Origin: Pollutimonas thiosulfatoxidans
Lineage (GTDB): Bacteria > Pseudomonadota > Gammaproteobacteria > Burkholderiales > Burkholderiaceae_B
Assembly: GCF_004022565.1 (NCBI RefSeq)
Contig: NZ_CP022987.1
Coordinates: forward strand, 2,728,001 to 2,792,000
Length of the DNA stretch: 64,000 bases
Reading direction: 5' to 3'
The notes beneath the pieces were generated by a model. The model was not told the DNA's origin. It worked only from the letters and a program-made list of their open reading frames with translations, and made no database searches. This document shows positions 1-8,033 of this stretch, in pieces; the stretch's first letter is position 1; each line of letters begins with the position of its first letter. Position numbers and translations under genes: made by a program.

Positions 1-445
1 CCAATACGCTGTAAATTCGTCCTAACTGTTGCGATTCGATAATAGTTTTAACTTTTTGCGCAGCTAGCAGATTGCGAAGGTTATAAGCTATATCGACTCT
101 ATGCTCATTCTCGTACAATACGTTTAGCTGATCTTTGAGCGTCTCAACCGAACTCGATAAGGGCTTCTCGATAAGGACTGGAATATCGTTACGTAAGAGT
201 TCAGCTGCATGTAGGCCGTGAAGGGGTGCGGGAGATGCCACAATAGCGAAACTTGGCCTTGACTTTACGGCCTCAGCAACTGAAACATACCGGACCGTCT
301 CAACGCCGACATCCGCGCCGCTAAGCTGTCGTCCCGACGCGGAAACACAGCCGACCGATGATCCAGGAAAAAAAAGACGCAAATTATCAATATGTCGCCG
401 GGCGATGCTACCACTTCCCACAACTAAAAAGCGCCTTGGGGTCAT
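1..445 (-). CDS. Gfo/Idh/MocA-family NAD(P)-dependent oxidoreductase, 3' part cut by window edge
   Basis: About 148 codons are visible, starting at the ATG complementary to 443-445; the rest lies off the left edge. The N-terminus has a Rossmann dinucleotide-binding motif (GSGSIARRH). A segment VASPAPLHG and the EKP motif (IEKPLS), which carries the catalytic lysine of the Gfo/Idh/MocA family, follow further on. The start overlaps the stop of the upstream nucleotidyltransferase gene as ATGA, so the two are translationally coupled and part of the same sugar operon. In Campylobacter jejuni, ptmF lies just after ptmE in the legionaminic-acid locus. I recall PtmF as an oxidoreductase-like protein, so this gene is a positional candidate, but half of the protein is missing here. 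The family call is firm; the substrate is inferred. Confidence 0.85.
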   Translation of the reverse strand, partial: MTPRRFLVVGSGSIARRHIDNLRLFFPGSSVGCVSASGRQLSGADVGVETVRYVSVAEAVKSRPSFAIVASPAPLHGLHAAELLRNDIPVLIEKPLSSSVETLKDQLNVLYENEHRVDIAYNLRNLLAAQKVKTIIESQQLGRIYSVL

Positions 446-1491
446 AGCAGGTTGCCTACCTCATATTGGGCACGCTTGAAGTCCTCAATACGCCCAATGT
501 CCAGCCAGTATTCGTGTACTGGAAAGACGTTCACCTCGTCTCCCTTTGCGATAAGGCTTTCCAGCAGGGCCGGCATGTCAATCCGGGTATGGGGTTTAAT
601 GCTTTTGACCACTTCCGGGTCTAAAAGATAAATTCCCGCATTAATGAAAAATCGCTGCACGGGTTTTTCGACCATCGATGTGATGCGAAGCCCCTTACTT
701 TGTATTACACCGTAAGGAACCTGGTACTCGTATTCTCGCACGCACATTGTAGCGACGCCATCTTGAGTATTATGAAACTCTAATAGTCTTTGATAGTTCA
801 GCGTGGTCAATAAATCACCATTCATCATGAACATGGGACTATCAATTTCTTCATGCGGTAATAGCCCGATCGCGCCGCCGGTTCCTAGAGGAGATTCTTC
901 GTGAACATAACGGATGGACACTCCCCAGCGACTTCCATCGCCAAAGTATTCCTCAATCATATGCGGTAAGTAATGAGTCGAAATGAAGAAACGATGAAAA
1001 CCAGCCGATATGAATCTTTCCAGAATAATTTCCAAAATAGGTTTTTCACCTATTTTGAGCAGTGGCTTCGGACATTCACTCGTCAATGGATGCAATCGGG
1101 TGCCGAATCCGCCAGCCATGAGAAATACAGGATTATTCCTTTGAGGCCGATTTACGAGTCCCTGCAGGGTTTGTAGGCCCACAACACGTCCGGATGCATC
1201 TATAACGGGCAATTGTAAAAGCTGCGTGCTGTCCATCAGCGCGAGTATCCGATCTTTACTCCAGCCTTCCTGGGCCACCTGTGGCTTATCACACATCACG
1301 GCTCGTAACGGGGTAGTAAGCGGTAATCGTTTCAGTAAAGCACGACGTACATCACCGTCGGTCAGGGTTCCCAATAACTTCCGATTCTCATCGACCACCA
1401 GCACTATTCGGAGCGCCTCGCGATCAAGTATCGCAATCGCCGCTTCAAGGCTCTGATCAGGTGGCACTAAAATTGATTTCCACGAATTCAT
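442..1491 (-). CDS. ptmE: CBS-domain nucleotidyltransferase, PtmE-like glucosamine-1-phosphate guanylyltransferase
   Basis: The 349-residue protein combines two N-terminal CBS motifs (about residues 1-115) with a sugar-phosphate nucleotidyltransferase domain. The latter opens with FLMAGGFGTRLHPLT, the nucleotide-binding GGxGTRL signature, and has MNGDLL further on. This CBS plus transferase architecture is that of PtmE in C. jejuni, which makes GDP-glucosamine for legionaminic acid. The neighbouring synthase, epimerase and acetyltransferase genes support that role. I chose the ATG at 1489-1491 (MNSWKSIL) because it lies 13 nt after the stop of the upstream acetyltransferase gene; a longer frame would overlap that gene. 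The GDP rather than UDP specificity is inferred from domain architecture and neighbours, not from specificity residues. Confidence 0.82.
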   Translation of the reverse strand: MNSWKSILVPPDQSLEAAIAILDREALRIVLVVDENRKLLGTLTDGDVRRALLKRLPLTTPLRAVMCDKPQVAQEGWSKDRILALMDSTQLLQLPVIDASGRVVGLQTLQGLVNRPQRNNPVFLMAGGFGTRLHPLTSECPKPLLKIGEKPILEIILERFISAGFHRFFISTHYLPHMIEEYFGDGSRWGVSIRYVHEESPLGTGGAIGLLPHEEIDSPMFMMNGDLLTTLNYQRLLEFHNTQDGVATMCVREYEYQVPYGVIQSKGLRITSMVEKPVQRFFINAGIYLLDPEVVKSIKPHTRIDMPALLESLIAKGDEVNVFPVHEYWLDIGRIEDFKRAQYEVGNLL

Positions 1492-1504
1492 GACTTCAAT
1501 CCAA

Positions 1505-2164
1505 CTAAGACCGTTCCAGTACAGCGCCACCGTCGGAGCGACGCCCAACAAACACTTGATTAGCGTCTACTCTTTTCAACACCACTGTGCCCGCGCCGAT
1601 GATCGCACCACTGCCGATCTCGACACCTTGAATTACGGTAGCACCAGCACCAATGAAAGCCCCACTACCGATGCTGACGCCGCCCGCTAGCGTGACGCCA
1701 GGCGCGATATGAACGTGGTCTCCCACCAAGCAATCGTGATCGATAATTGCTCCAGTGTTCACGATACAGTTCTCACCTAAGGCGGCGTCGGCTTGAACGA
1801 CGGCCCCTGCCATTACCTGGGTTCCTGGCCCTAGTATGGCGGTCGAGTCGACGTAGGCGCTTGGGTGCACAAGAGTCGCGAATCGAAACCCTCGGCCTAC
1901 GGTATGCAGGTAGAGTGCTCGACGAGCTACGCTGCCTGGCAAGCATCCAATTCCATTCACGGCGTCCACTGCGCAACAATCAATGCTCTCGAGCGCAGAA
2001 TCGTCGCCTAAAACAGGAATACCGCGCCATTTTGACGTTCCTCGTTTTACCAGGTCAGGATCGCAAACCCCTATGATCTCACGGCCAAGGCTAACCATCA
2101 GGGACAACAATACCTTAGCGTGTCCGCCTGCGCCCAACAGAACCAAGGATCGAAGATCGGTCAT
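1505..2164 (-). CDS. NeuD/PglD-family sugar O/N-acetyltransferase (LegH role likely)
   Basis: The 219-residue protein has an N-terminal Rossmann-like part (LVLLGAGGHAKVLL). A C-terminal left-handed beta-helix follows, built of hexapeptide repeats such as IGSGAFIGAGATV and IGSGAIIGAGTVV. The IDHDC segment carries the histidine that acts as general base in the PglD/NeuD family. In legionaminic-acid loci such an enzyme acetylates the 4-amino group of the dideoxy sugar (LegH), giving the bacillosamine-type intermediate before the 2-epimerase. It could instead be a NeuD-type O-acetyltransferase acting on the finished nonulosonic acid. It is the only acetyltransferase seen in the locus, which favours the LegH role. 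Its start overlaps the synthase stop by 4 nt. Confidence 0.85.
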   Translation of the reverse strand: MTDLRSLVLLGAGGHAKVLLSLMVSLGREIIGVCDPDLVKRGTSKWRGIPVLGDDSALESIDCCAVDAVNGIGCLPGSVARRALYLHTVGRGFRFATLVHPSAYVDSTAILGPGTQVMAGAVVQADAALGENCIVNTGAIIDHDCLVGDHVHIAPGVTLAGGVSIGSGAFIGAGATVIQGVEIGSGAIIGAGTVVLKRVDANQVFVGRRSDGGAVLERS

Positions 2165-3249
2165 ATATCTATGCTGTCCCCGGCCTTGTAGCCTCGGCTT
2201 ACCTGCATCCCGACACTATCCCACAATCCGTTGGCGGGTCTGCCGCCTCCACAACGGGCAGTCGTGAGATCTTCACGGCTCAATACTTCACCCCTATTAA
2301 TGTCCCGCGTCACCGTTACTTGTTGACGAGCAGCAGATCGTGTGTCCCATTCACTCGCCTGAGGCGCCTTCCTGCCATCTCCTAAAGAACGTTCAAGCTG
2401 ACGAATATCGCGGACCATCTCACGGAGTTCATCCGGCTGGAGGGAAGCTTGATGATCCGGTCCGCTCATCCCACGATCAATGGTGAAGTGCTTCTCTATT
2501 ACGCGCGCTCCGCGGGCAACAGCAGCAACGGGGAAAAGGGTACCTTCAGTATGGTCAGAATATCCGACTGGAAGCCCAAAGCTATGCGCCAATGTGTCCA
2601 TCGCACATAAGTTAACTTCCTCGGGAGGCGTAGGGTATTGCGAGGTACAGTGCAGTAAAGTGACATGTCCTTGTAAGCGTCTTCGATTTTGCTCGTTACT
2701 CCAGCAACGCCAGACCTCTTCGAAGTTGGATGGTTCATTTATCGAGCACAAGGCATGGGCGACCACAGCCAAGCTCTCTTCGACTTCCCCTAGCAGCGCC
2801 ATACCTGTAGAAAGAATAAGCGGTTTGCCCATCCGCGCGAACTGCCAGAGTAAAGGGCCGTTCGTCAGTTCGCCTGACGGTATCTTGTAGAGGGGCATAT
2901 CCAGCGTATTTAAGAACCGTAGACTCTCAATATCAAACGCTGTAGACAAGAACTCGATGCCTTTACGATGAGCATAGGATTGCAACTCGACGTGCCACTC
3001 ATACGGCAACTCGAGCTTCTCGAGCATAGACAATTGGCTCTCGTTATGATCGGTCTGGGCTTTCTGATACGTTGCCTTTGGCGCGCTCCTGGAAGCCAGT
3101 TTCTTCGCGCTGAAGGTCTGAAACTTCACAGCGTCCGCGCCCGCGTCGGCAGCAATATCAATCAATGAGAATGCGTGGTCCTTGCGTCCGTTGTGATTCA
3201 CGCCCGCTTCGGCAATGATGTACACGGACCCGCCGTTGAGGTCGCTCAT
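2161..3249 (-). CDS. legI: N,N'-diacetyllegionaminate/sialic acid synthase (NeuB family)
   Basis: The 362-residue enzyme has the normal length for NeuB-family nonulosonic acid synthases. These condense phosphoenolpyruvate with a 6-deoxy-mannosamine-type sugar or ManNAc. The N-terminal TIM barrel opens with IIAEAGVNHNG and DAVKFQTF, both family hallmarks. The C-terminus (about 305-362) is an antifreeze-like SAF domain (VTRDINRGEVLSREDL). Upstream lie a dehydratase, an aminotransferase and a 2-epimerase, which is the order of the legionaminic-acid pathway and argues against plain sialic acid, because sialic acid needs no 4,6-dehydratase or aminotransferase. The gene is 3 nt downstream of the epimerase gene and coupled to the acetyltransferase gene. 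Product family near certain; exact sugar inferred. Confidence 0.92.
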   Translation of the reverse strand: MSDLNGGSVYIIAEAGVNHNGRKDHAFSLIDIAADAGADAVKFQTFSAKKLASRSAPKATYQKAQTDHNESQLSMLEKLELPYEWHVELQSYAHRKGIEFLSTAFDIESLRFLNTLDMPLYKIPSGELTNGPLLWQFARMGKPLILSTGMALLGEVEESLAVVAHALCSINEPSNFEEVWRCWSNEQNRRRLQGHVTLLHCTSQYPTPPEEVNLCAMDTLAHSFGLPVGYSDHTEGTLFPVAAVARGARVIEKHFTIDRGMSGPDHQASLQPDELREMVRDIRQLERSLGDGRKAPQASEWDTRSAARQQVTVTRDINRGEVLSREDLTTARCGGGRPANGLWDSVGMQVSRGYKAGDSIDI

Positions 3250-3252
3250 AAA

Positions 3253-4407
3253 TCATTCCAAGTCATAAAATTTCTTTGGGACATCGAACTTGCTACTCGC
3301 TAAGAACTGGACAATGGCCGCAGCGGCATCCCCCTGACCATATGGATTCTTTGCCTTCTTGATTGCGTCTGAATGCGCCTCGGATAGCGCCACATTTAAG
3401 GCACCCCTAATCGAAGGTAAATCTACGCCACAGTTCACTACGCTGGCCGAAGCCAAGCGTCCCTCCTGGCGAACTCCAATATTGACAGTGGGGCGGTTCA
3501 GAGCGGGAGCTTCGATGATTCCGCTGGACGAGTTACCAACCACAGCTGCGGCGTACGACATCGCACTAAGGTACCGCTCAGAGCCTAATGAAGCAATGGC
3601 CAGTATCCTGGATGGATGCTCTTCAGCATACTGCTTTAAGAGGGGAATAATGTAACGGCCGCCATTATCTGCATTCGGGTACGTGATTATGACCTGATAA
3701 TCAGGGAAAAAGTCTAGCGCCTCGAGCAAGCATTTAAAGACGCTAACTGGATCCTCGTTCGCAGCAGTGACCGGATGATACGTCACTAAAAAATAGGGCC
3801 GTCGCAGGTCAAATCGCAACGAAGTCGCTAATTCATGCAACGTCAGCCTAGTAGATCGGGTAATGTGGTCTAAACCGACTGCCCCTACACAGAGTACGCG
3901 GTCCGGTTGTTCTCCCATTTGTACTACCCGCTCTCTATACGGCTCAGCAGCAACGAAATGGAAACTGGCCATCTTCGTAATCGCGTGCCTGATTGCGTCA
4001 TCGTAGGCACCCTCTGTAATTTCACCACCATGTATGTGGCCAATCGGAATTTGCATGATTAGGGCAGACTGAGCAATCGCGATTGTTTCGAACCGATCGC
4101 CAAGCACCAATAGGATATCCGGACGCAAGCGATCTAATGCGTCAGCAAACCCTATCATGCCGACTCCCATCGACTTCACGACCCCTACCGATGAGTTGGA
4201 TGAAAGCAGGAGCTCCACCTTAGCATCAATATGAAAGCCGTCCTCCTCTATTTGTCGCCAGGTTTCTCCAAACTCGGGAGAGAAATGCATGCCTCCTGCA
4301 ATGATGCGCAAGTCGAAGTCGGCGCACGCCTGTATATCCTTCAGCAACCAGTAAAGTAGCCCGTATTCGGCTCGGGTGCCGGTGAATACCGCTACTGTTC
4401 GAATCAT
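3253..4407 (-). CDS. legG: UDP/GDP-sugar 2-epimerase, hydrolysing (NeuC/LegG family)
   Basis: The 384-residue GT-B-fold enzyme belongs to the hydrolysing UDP-GlcNAc 2-epimerase family. It frees the nucleotide and inverts C2, giving the mannosamine-configured substrate for the synthase. Visible hallmarks are GTRAEYG at the N-terminus, VLGDRFET, the HIHGGEITEGAYDDAIRH block and the C-terminal nucleotide-binding GNSSSGIIEAP segment. It starts inside the stop of the aminotransferase gene (4-nt overlap) and ends 3 nt before the synthase gene, so the three are one translational unit. In the GDP-based Campylobacter pathway LegG acts on the GDP-linked diacetamido sugar; the presence of a PtmE-like protein here makes that reading likely. 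Confidence 0.92.
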   Translation of the reverse strand: MIRTVAVFTGTRAEYGLLYWLLKDIQACADFDLRIIAGGMHFSPEFGETWRQIEEDGFHIDAKVELLLSSNSSVGVVKSMGVGMIGFADALDRLRPDILLVLGDRFETIAIAQSALIMQIPIGHIHGGEITEGAYDDAIRHAITKMASFHFVAAEPYRERVVQMGEQPDRVLCVGAVGLDHITRSTRLTLHELATSLRFDLRRPYFLVTYHPVTAANEDPVSVFKCLLEALDFFPDYQVIITYPNADNGGRYIIPLLKQYAEEHPSRILAIASLGSERYLSAMSYAAAVVGNSSSGIIEAPALNRPTVNIGVRQEGRLASASVVNCGVDLPSIRGALNVALSEAHSDAIKKAKNPYGQGDAAAAIVQFLASSKFDVPKKFYDLE

Positions 4408-5555
4408 AGACTGCCCTCGGGAAGAACGCTACTCGGTACATTTACGATGCGCTCTTCTAACCACTGAGCGTTGCTCAAGTCGCCACGTTGGCAGTTGCTA
4501 TAGTGGGACAAGCCAGTCATCAGCCTCCAGATGGGCCGCGTCATTACGCCGGCTTCGTTAGTAGCCTTTAACATTGCATCACGCTGCGCTTTCGTTTCGC
4601 ATATGACAGCGTTAAGCCAATAGTTAGATCTGCAATTCTCAGGCTCTTCGACAAAGCGAATCTGAGAGCTTCGGAGCAACTCACGATAACGGGAGGCAAG
4701 TTCCCGCTTTGCGCAGATAAACTTATCAAGCTGCTCTAGTTGCGCGCACCCCAATGCAGCGTTAATGTTAGGAAGTCGATAGTTAAAGCCAATTTCATCA
4801 TGGTCGAACTCGTACGGGTGAGGCCTCTTTGCCGTGGTCGTAATGTGCTTGGCACGCGACCCTAAAGCTTCTCCTGACAGCACCATTCCGCCACCGCCAG
4901 TTGTAATTATCTTATTCCCATTGAAGCTTAACGTACCCAGTTTTCCGAAGGTGCCGGTATGCCTTCCTTTATATAGGCTCCCAAGCGACTCGGCTGCATC
5001 TTCTATCAATGCGATATTCCACAACGCACATACCGCCACCATCTCGTCAAGAGCTACGGGGTGCCCGAACGTATGCATGGGTAAGCATGCCCGAATTATT
5101 CTGCCATCAGATTTACGATGACATAACGCGTCGTCGCCGACGAATGCGTGGGTCTCTAACCACTTTGCTAAAGCATGGGGACAGAGACCTAACGTTGCAC
5201 GATCAACGTCAATAAAAACTGGCTCCGCCCCGCAATACGCCACAGCATTGCAGGTGGCGACGAAGGTTAACGGCTGAGTGATCACTAAATCACCTCTACC
5301 GACCTCTGCAAGCATCAGGGCGGTATGCAGTGCAGCCGTCCCGTTCACCGTGGCAGTCGCCCGTGCACTACCGGTGTACGCAGCAACATCATGCTCGAAC
5401 TGATCGACAAATGTCCCTACACTGGATACAAAGGTCGAAGTTATCGTCTCCGTCACATACTCCTGCTCTCGCCCTCTGAAAACCGGCGCGTGCAACGGTA
5501 CAAAATCATTCGTCGCGTACTGCTCGCGAACGAATTTTATGATGGCGTCAAACAT
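4404..5555 (-). CDS. legC: PLP-dependent sugar aminotransferase, DegT/DnrJ/EryC1 family (LegC)
   Basis: The 383-residue enzyme transfers an amino group to the C4 keto group made by the preceding dehydratase. DegT/DnrJ/EryC1 hallmarks are the EDAAESLGS segment and the PLP-binding lysine in SFNGNKIITTGGGGM. The LegC type is somewhat shorter at the C-terminus than perosamine synthases and has an N-terminal leader that mentions HAPVFRGREQEYV, as here. The gene follows legB by only 6 nt and overlaps legG. No missing catalytic residue was seen. Alternative roles (PglE-like or PseC-like) are less likely because the downstream synthase and epimerase match the legionaminic branch. Confidence 0.92.
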   Translation of the reverse strand: MFDAIIKFVREQYATNDFVPLHAPVFRGREQEYVTETITSTFVSSVGTFVDQFEHDVAAYTGSARATATVNGTAALHTALMLAEVGRGDLVITQPLTFVATCNAVAYCGAEPVFIDVDRATLGLCPHALAKWLETHAFVGDDALCHRKSDGRIIRACLPMHTFGHPVALDEMVAVCALWNIALIEDAAESLGSLYKGRHTGTFGKLGTLSFNGNKIITTGGGGMVLSGEALGSRAKHITTTAKRPHPYEFDHDEIGFNYRLPNINAALGCAQLEQLDKFICAKRELASRYRELLRSSQIRFVEEPENCRSNYWLNAVICETKAQRDAMLKATNEAGVMTRPIWRLMTGLSHYSNCQRGDLSNAQWLEERIVNVPSSVLPEGSL

Positions 5556-5561
5556 ATTGTC

Positions 5562-6542
5562 CTAGACGTTATATATACCGGCCTTGTACTTGGCTAAGTT
5601 CTCTGGCCTTGTGAACCACTCAATGGTTTCTTCAAGGCCACTGCGAAGCGAGAATGCTGGCTTAAAACCGACGAGATCGACTAGCTTCTTGTTATCGCAC
5701 CACAACCTGAATACCTCTGATTTCTCGGGGCGGATTCGCTGGGTTTCTGTCAAGAATTCCACATTGCTACCCATGATCTCCTTGATAATGTTAAGCGTGT
5801 CCCCTATAGAAACCTCGTAGTTTGATCCGATATTTACCGTTTCACCGATGGCTTGATCACAGCGAGCTAATTTCAAGAAACCCTGACAAGTGTCGGCCAC
5901 ATAGTTGAAATCCCGTGTCGGTGTAACGTCGCCAAGTTTAATTTGCCGATGACCAGCCGCGATCTGACTGATTATTGTGGGAATCACAGCCCGTGCTGAC
6001 TGCCTAGGACCGTAGGTATTGAAGGGGCGAGCGATAGTCAACGGCAAATCAAATGCGTTGAAAAAGCTCATTGCCATGGCGTCGGCACCAATCTTTGAGG
6101 CACTGTACGGAGACTGGGCCTGCAACGGATGCCTCTCATCAATGGGAACATATTGAGCAGTTCCATAGACTTCACTCGTCGAGGTATGGATTATCCGCTC
6201 CACACTGTTATTCCTAGCCGCCTGACAGATATTGAGTGTGCCCTTAATATTCGTATCGACATAGCTATCCGGCGCGATATATGAGTATGGTATTGCGATC
6301 AGTGCCGCGAGATGAAAAACTACGTCGACCCCTTTTGTAATATGGTCACAATAATTTGGATCCCGCACATCGCCGTTCAGGACCTCTATATGGGGCAGAC
6401 AATCGACATCCTCTAACCATCCCCAATAGTTGAAAGAGTTATATTGCGATAATGCCTTAACCGTATAACCTTCCTTCACCAACAACTCTGTTAGATGCGA
6501 GCCTATGAAGCCGTCGGCTCCTGTTACTAATACCGTACTCAC
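5562..6542 (-). CDS. legB: NAD-dependent nucleotide-sugar 4,6-dehydratase (LegB)
   Basis: This is a short-chain extended SDR of about 326 residues. It has the NAD-binding VTGADGFIGSH, the active-site TSTSEVYG and the YSASK catalytic Tyr/Lys pair. It removes water from a nucleotide-linked GlcNAc to give the 4-keto-6-deoxy sugar, the first committed step toward legionaminic acid. I chose the GTG at 6540-6542 because a good ribosome binding site GGAGG lies at 6548-6552, five bases upstream. An upstream ATG at 6587 lacks such a site and would add an unlikely N-terminal extension. The gene follows the HisH paralogue closely and leads into legC. Confidence 0.9.
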   Translation of the reverse strand: MSTVLVTGADGFIGSHLTELLVKEGYTVKALSQYNSFNYWGWLEDVDCLPHIEVLNGDVRDPNYCDHITKGVDVVFHLAALIAIPYSYIAPDSYVDTNIKGTLNICQAARNNSVERIIHTSTSEVYGTAQYVPIDERHPLQAQSPYSASKIGADAMAMSFFNAFDLPLTIARPFNTYGPRQSARAVIPTIISQIAAGHRQIKLGDVTPTRDFNYVADTCQGFLKLARCDQAIGETVNIGSNYEVSIGDTLNIIKEIMGSNVEFLTETQRIRPEKSEVFRLWCDNKKLVDLVGFKPAFSLRSGLEETIEWFTRPENLAKYKAGIYNV

Positions 6543-6596
6543 CCAAACCTCCGTGTATCCGCGCAATGACGAGTTTGCGTCACCCACGCAACCGAC

Positions 6597-7241
6597 CTAC
6601 AAATCCATAAACCGCTGCAGTAATAGCAGACCAACTTTACCGCTACGCTCAGGATGAAATTGCGTAGCCATGATGTTCTCATGTTGAACTGCTGCGCATA
6701 TTCGGTGCCCGCCATACATACAGTCGGCCAAGCGATGTGATACTTCGCTCGGTTCCGGCGAAAATGAGTGCACGAAATATACGGCAGGATGTAAGCCCAC
6801 GTATGGGTGCAGCAAGGTGTCACTCCAGTTCCTTTGAGAAAGCGGTGAAATTAGATGATTCCACCCAATATGAGGTACCTTTTGAGGCGCCCCATTGGTT
6901 GTCATGTTCGGCACAGCCCTCACCCGCCCGGGCAGAACACCTAAACCAGCATGCTCGCCAAACTCGTCGCTGACGTCGAACAACATTTGCATACCGACGC
7001 AAATCCCAAAAAGAGGTCGTTCGGAGCCGATGAACCCGTGAATGGCATCATCAAAGCCCCGATCACGAATCTCTATAAGGCTATCCTCAAAGGCGCCAAC
7101 CCCAGGTACTACAAGACGATCCGCTCGCCGAGCCTCTCCGGCGTCCGTCGTTATTTTCACCTCGGCACCGCAATACTCAAACGCGCGCGCGACATTGAGC
7201 AAGTTCGCCATGCCGTAATCCAGGAGCGTTACCTTCGGCAT
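6597..7241 (-). CDS. HisH paralogue, glutamine amidotransferase subunit supplying ammonia to the sugar amidotransferase
   Basis: The 214-residue class I glutamine amidotransferase has the nucleophile elbow GICVGMQMLFD and the His-Glu pair in QFHPERSG, so glutaminase activity should be intact. True histidine-operon HisH and HisF sit with hisA, hisB and hisI; here HisH and HisF instead sit between a PP-loop sugar amidotransferase and legB. In P. aeruginosa O-antigen loci, HisH2/HisF2 work with WbpG to make acetamidino sugars. The same triad occurs here, so I assign a polysaccharide role rather than histidine synthesis. It lies 2 nt downstream of the HisF paralogue. Confidence 0.88.
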   Translation of the reverse strand: MPKVTLLDYGMANLLNVARAFEYCGAEVKITTDAGEARRADRLVVPGVGAFEDSLIEIRDRGFDDAIHGFIGSERPLFGICVGMQMLFDVSDEFGEHAGLGVLPGRVRAVPNMTTNGAPQKVPHIGWNHLISPLSQRNWSDTLLHPYVGLHPAVYFVHSFSPEPSEVSHRLADCMYGGHRICAAVQHENIMATQFHPERSGKVGLLLLQRFMDL

Positions 7242-7243
7242 AT

Positions 7244-8005
7244 CTAAATCTTCCTCACAGGTAACTTCGCGTGTATTGCTGCGGCGCGTATTTGTTCTAG
7301 CGGGATATAGCCGTAGTGCACAACACTAGCCATCGAGACCGCCGCGGCAAGCCCACTTTGAGCCACCGCAACCATATGGTCAACATGTCCCATTCCCCCA
7401 CTTGCAATAACCGGAACAGTTACCGCTTCGCTGACGGCTCGGATCAACTTCACATCAAATCCTTTACGCGTGCCCTCTTGGTCTACCGACGTAACAAGTA
7501 CCTCGCCCGCGCCCAACGCCACGCCCCGCGCAGCCCACTCGACCACATCGAACCCCGTACGCTCACGCCCGTTGTCGGTATATGCTTCCCATTTCCCAAG
7601 CGCTACCTGCTTGGCTTCGATTGACAACACCATAGCTTGGGATCCGAACCGGCGGGACACCTCTGATATAAGCGCTGGTCGCGCAATGGCCGCCGTGTTA
7701 ATTGCAACCTTGTCGGCTCCGGAACGCAGCATCTCGCGCACATCGTCTACAGAGCGAATCCCTCCGCCTACTGTGATCGGAATGAATACTTGGTCAGCCG
7801 CTCTTTTAATTATTGCGGCAAGATTGTTTCTTCCATATAGGCTTGCGACAATATCCATGTAAATCAGCTCGTCAGCACCAGCTTCGTAATAGCGCAGGGC
7901 AAACTCTTGCGGGTCTCCCACCACACGAAGTCCCTCCAACCGAATGCCTTTGATTAGATTCGGTCCTTTAATATCCAATCGTGGGATGAGCCGCAAATTA
8001 CTCAT
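7244..8005 (-). CDS. HisF paralogue, ammonia-channel subunit of the sugar amidotransferase system
   Basis: The 253-residue TIM-barrel protein is homologous to the cyclase subunit of imidazole glycerol phosphate synthase. The two catalytic aspartates of true HisF have counterparts in PRLDIKG near the N-terminus and in TSVDQEGT mid-protein. The start IPRLDIKG departs from the IPCLDV of histidine-pathway HisF and resembles the polysaccharide-associated paralogues. It lies directly upstream of the HisH gene and downstream of the amidotransferase gene. Its likely job is to carry ammonia from HisH to the amidotransferase that builds an acetamidino group. A role in histidine synthesis cannot be excluded from sequence alone, but no other his gene is near. 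Confidence 0.87.
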   Translation of the reverse strand: MSNLRLIPRLDIKGPNLIKGIRLEGLRVVGDPQEFALRYYEAGADELIYMDIVASLYGRNNLAAIIKRAADQVFIPITVGGGIRSVDDVREMLRSGADKVAINTAAIARPALISEVSRRFGSQAMVLSIEAKQVALGKWEAYTDNGRERTGFDVVEWAARGVALGAGEVLVTSVDQEGTRKGFDVKLIRAVSEAVTVPVIASGGMGHVDHMVAVAQSGLAAAVSMASVVHYGYIPLEQIRAAAIHAKLPVRKI

Positions 8006-8033
8006 GTAATCCTACCCTAAGATATCGTTCTTA

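Noticed and set aside
6597..8005. Histidine biosynthesis genes
   Set aside because: The HisH/HisF genes lack other his genes and sit with a sugar amidotransferase, so a polysaccharide role fits better.
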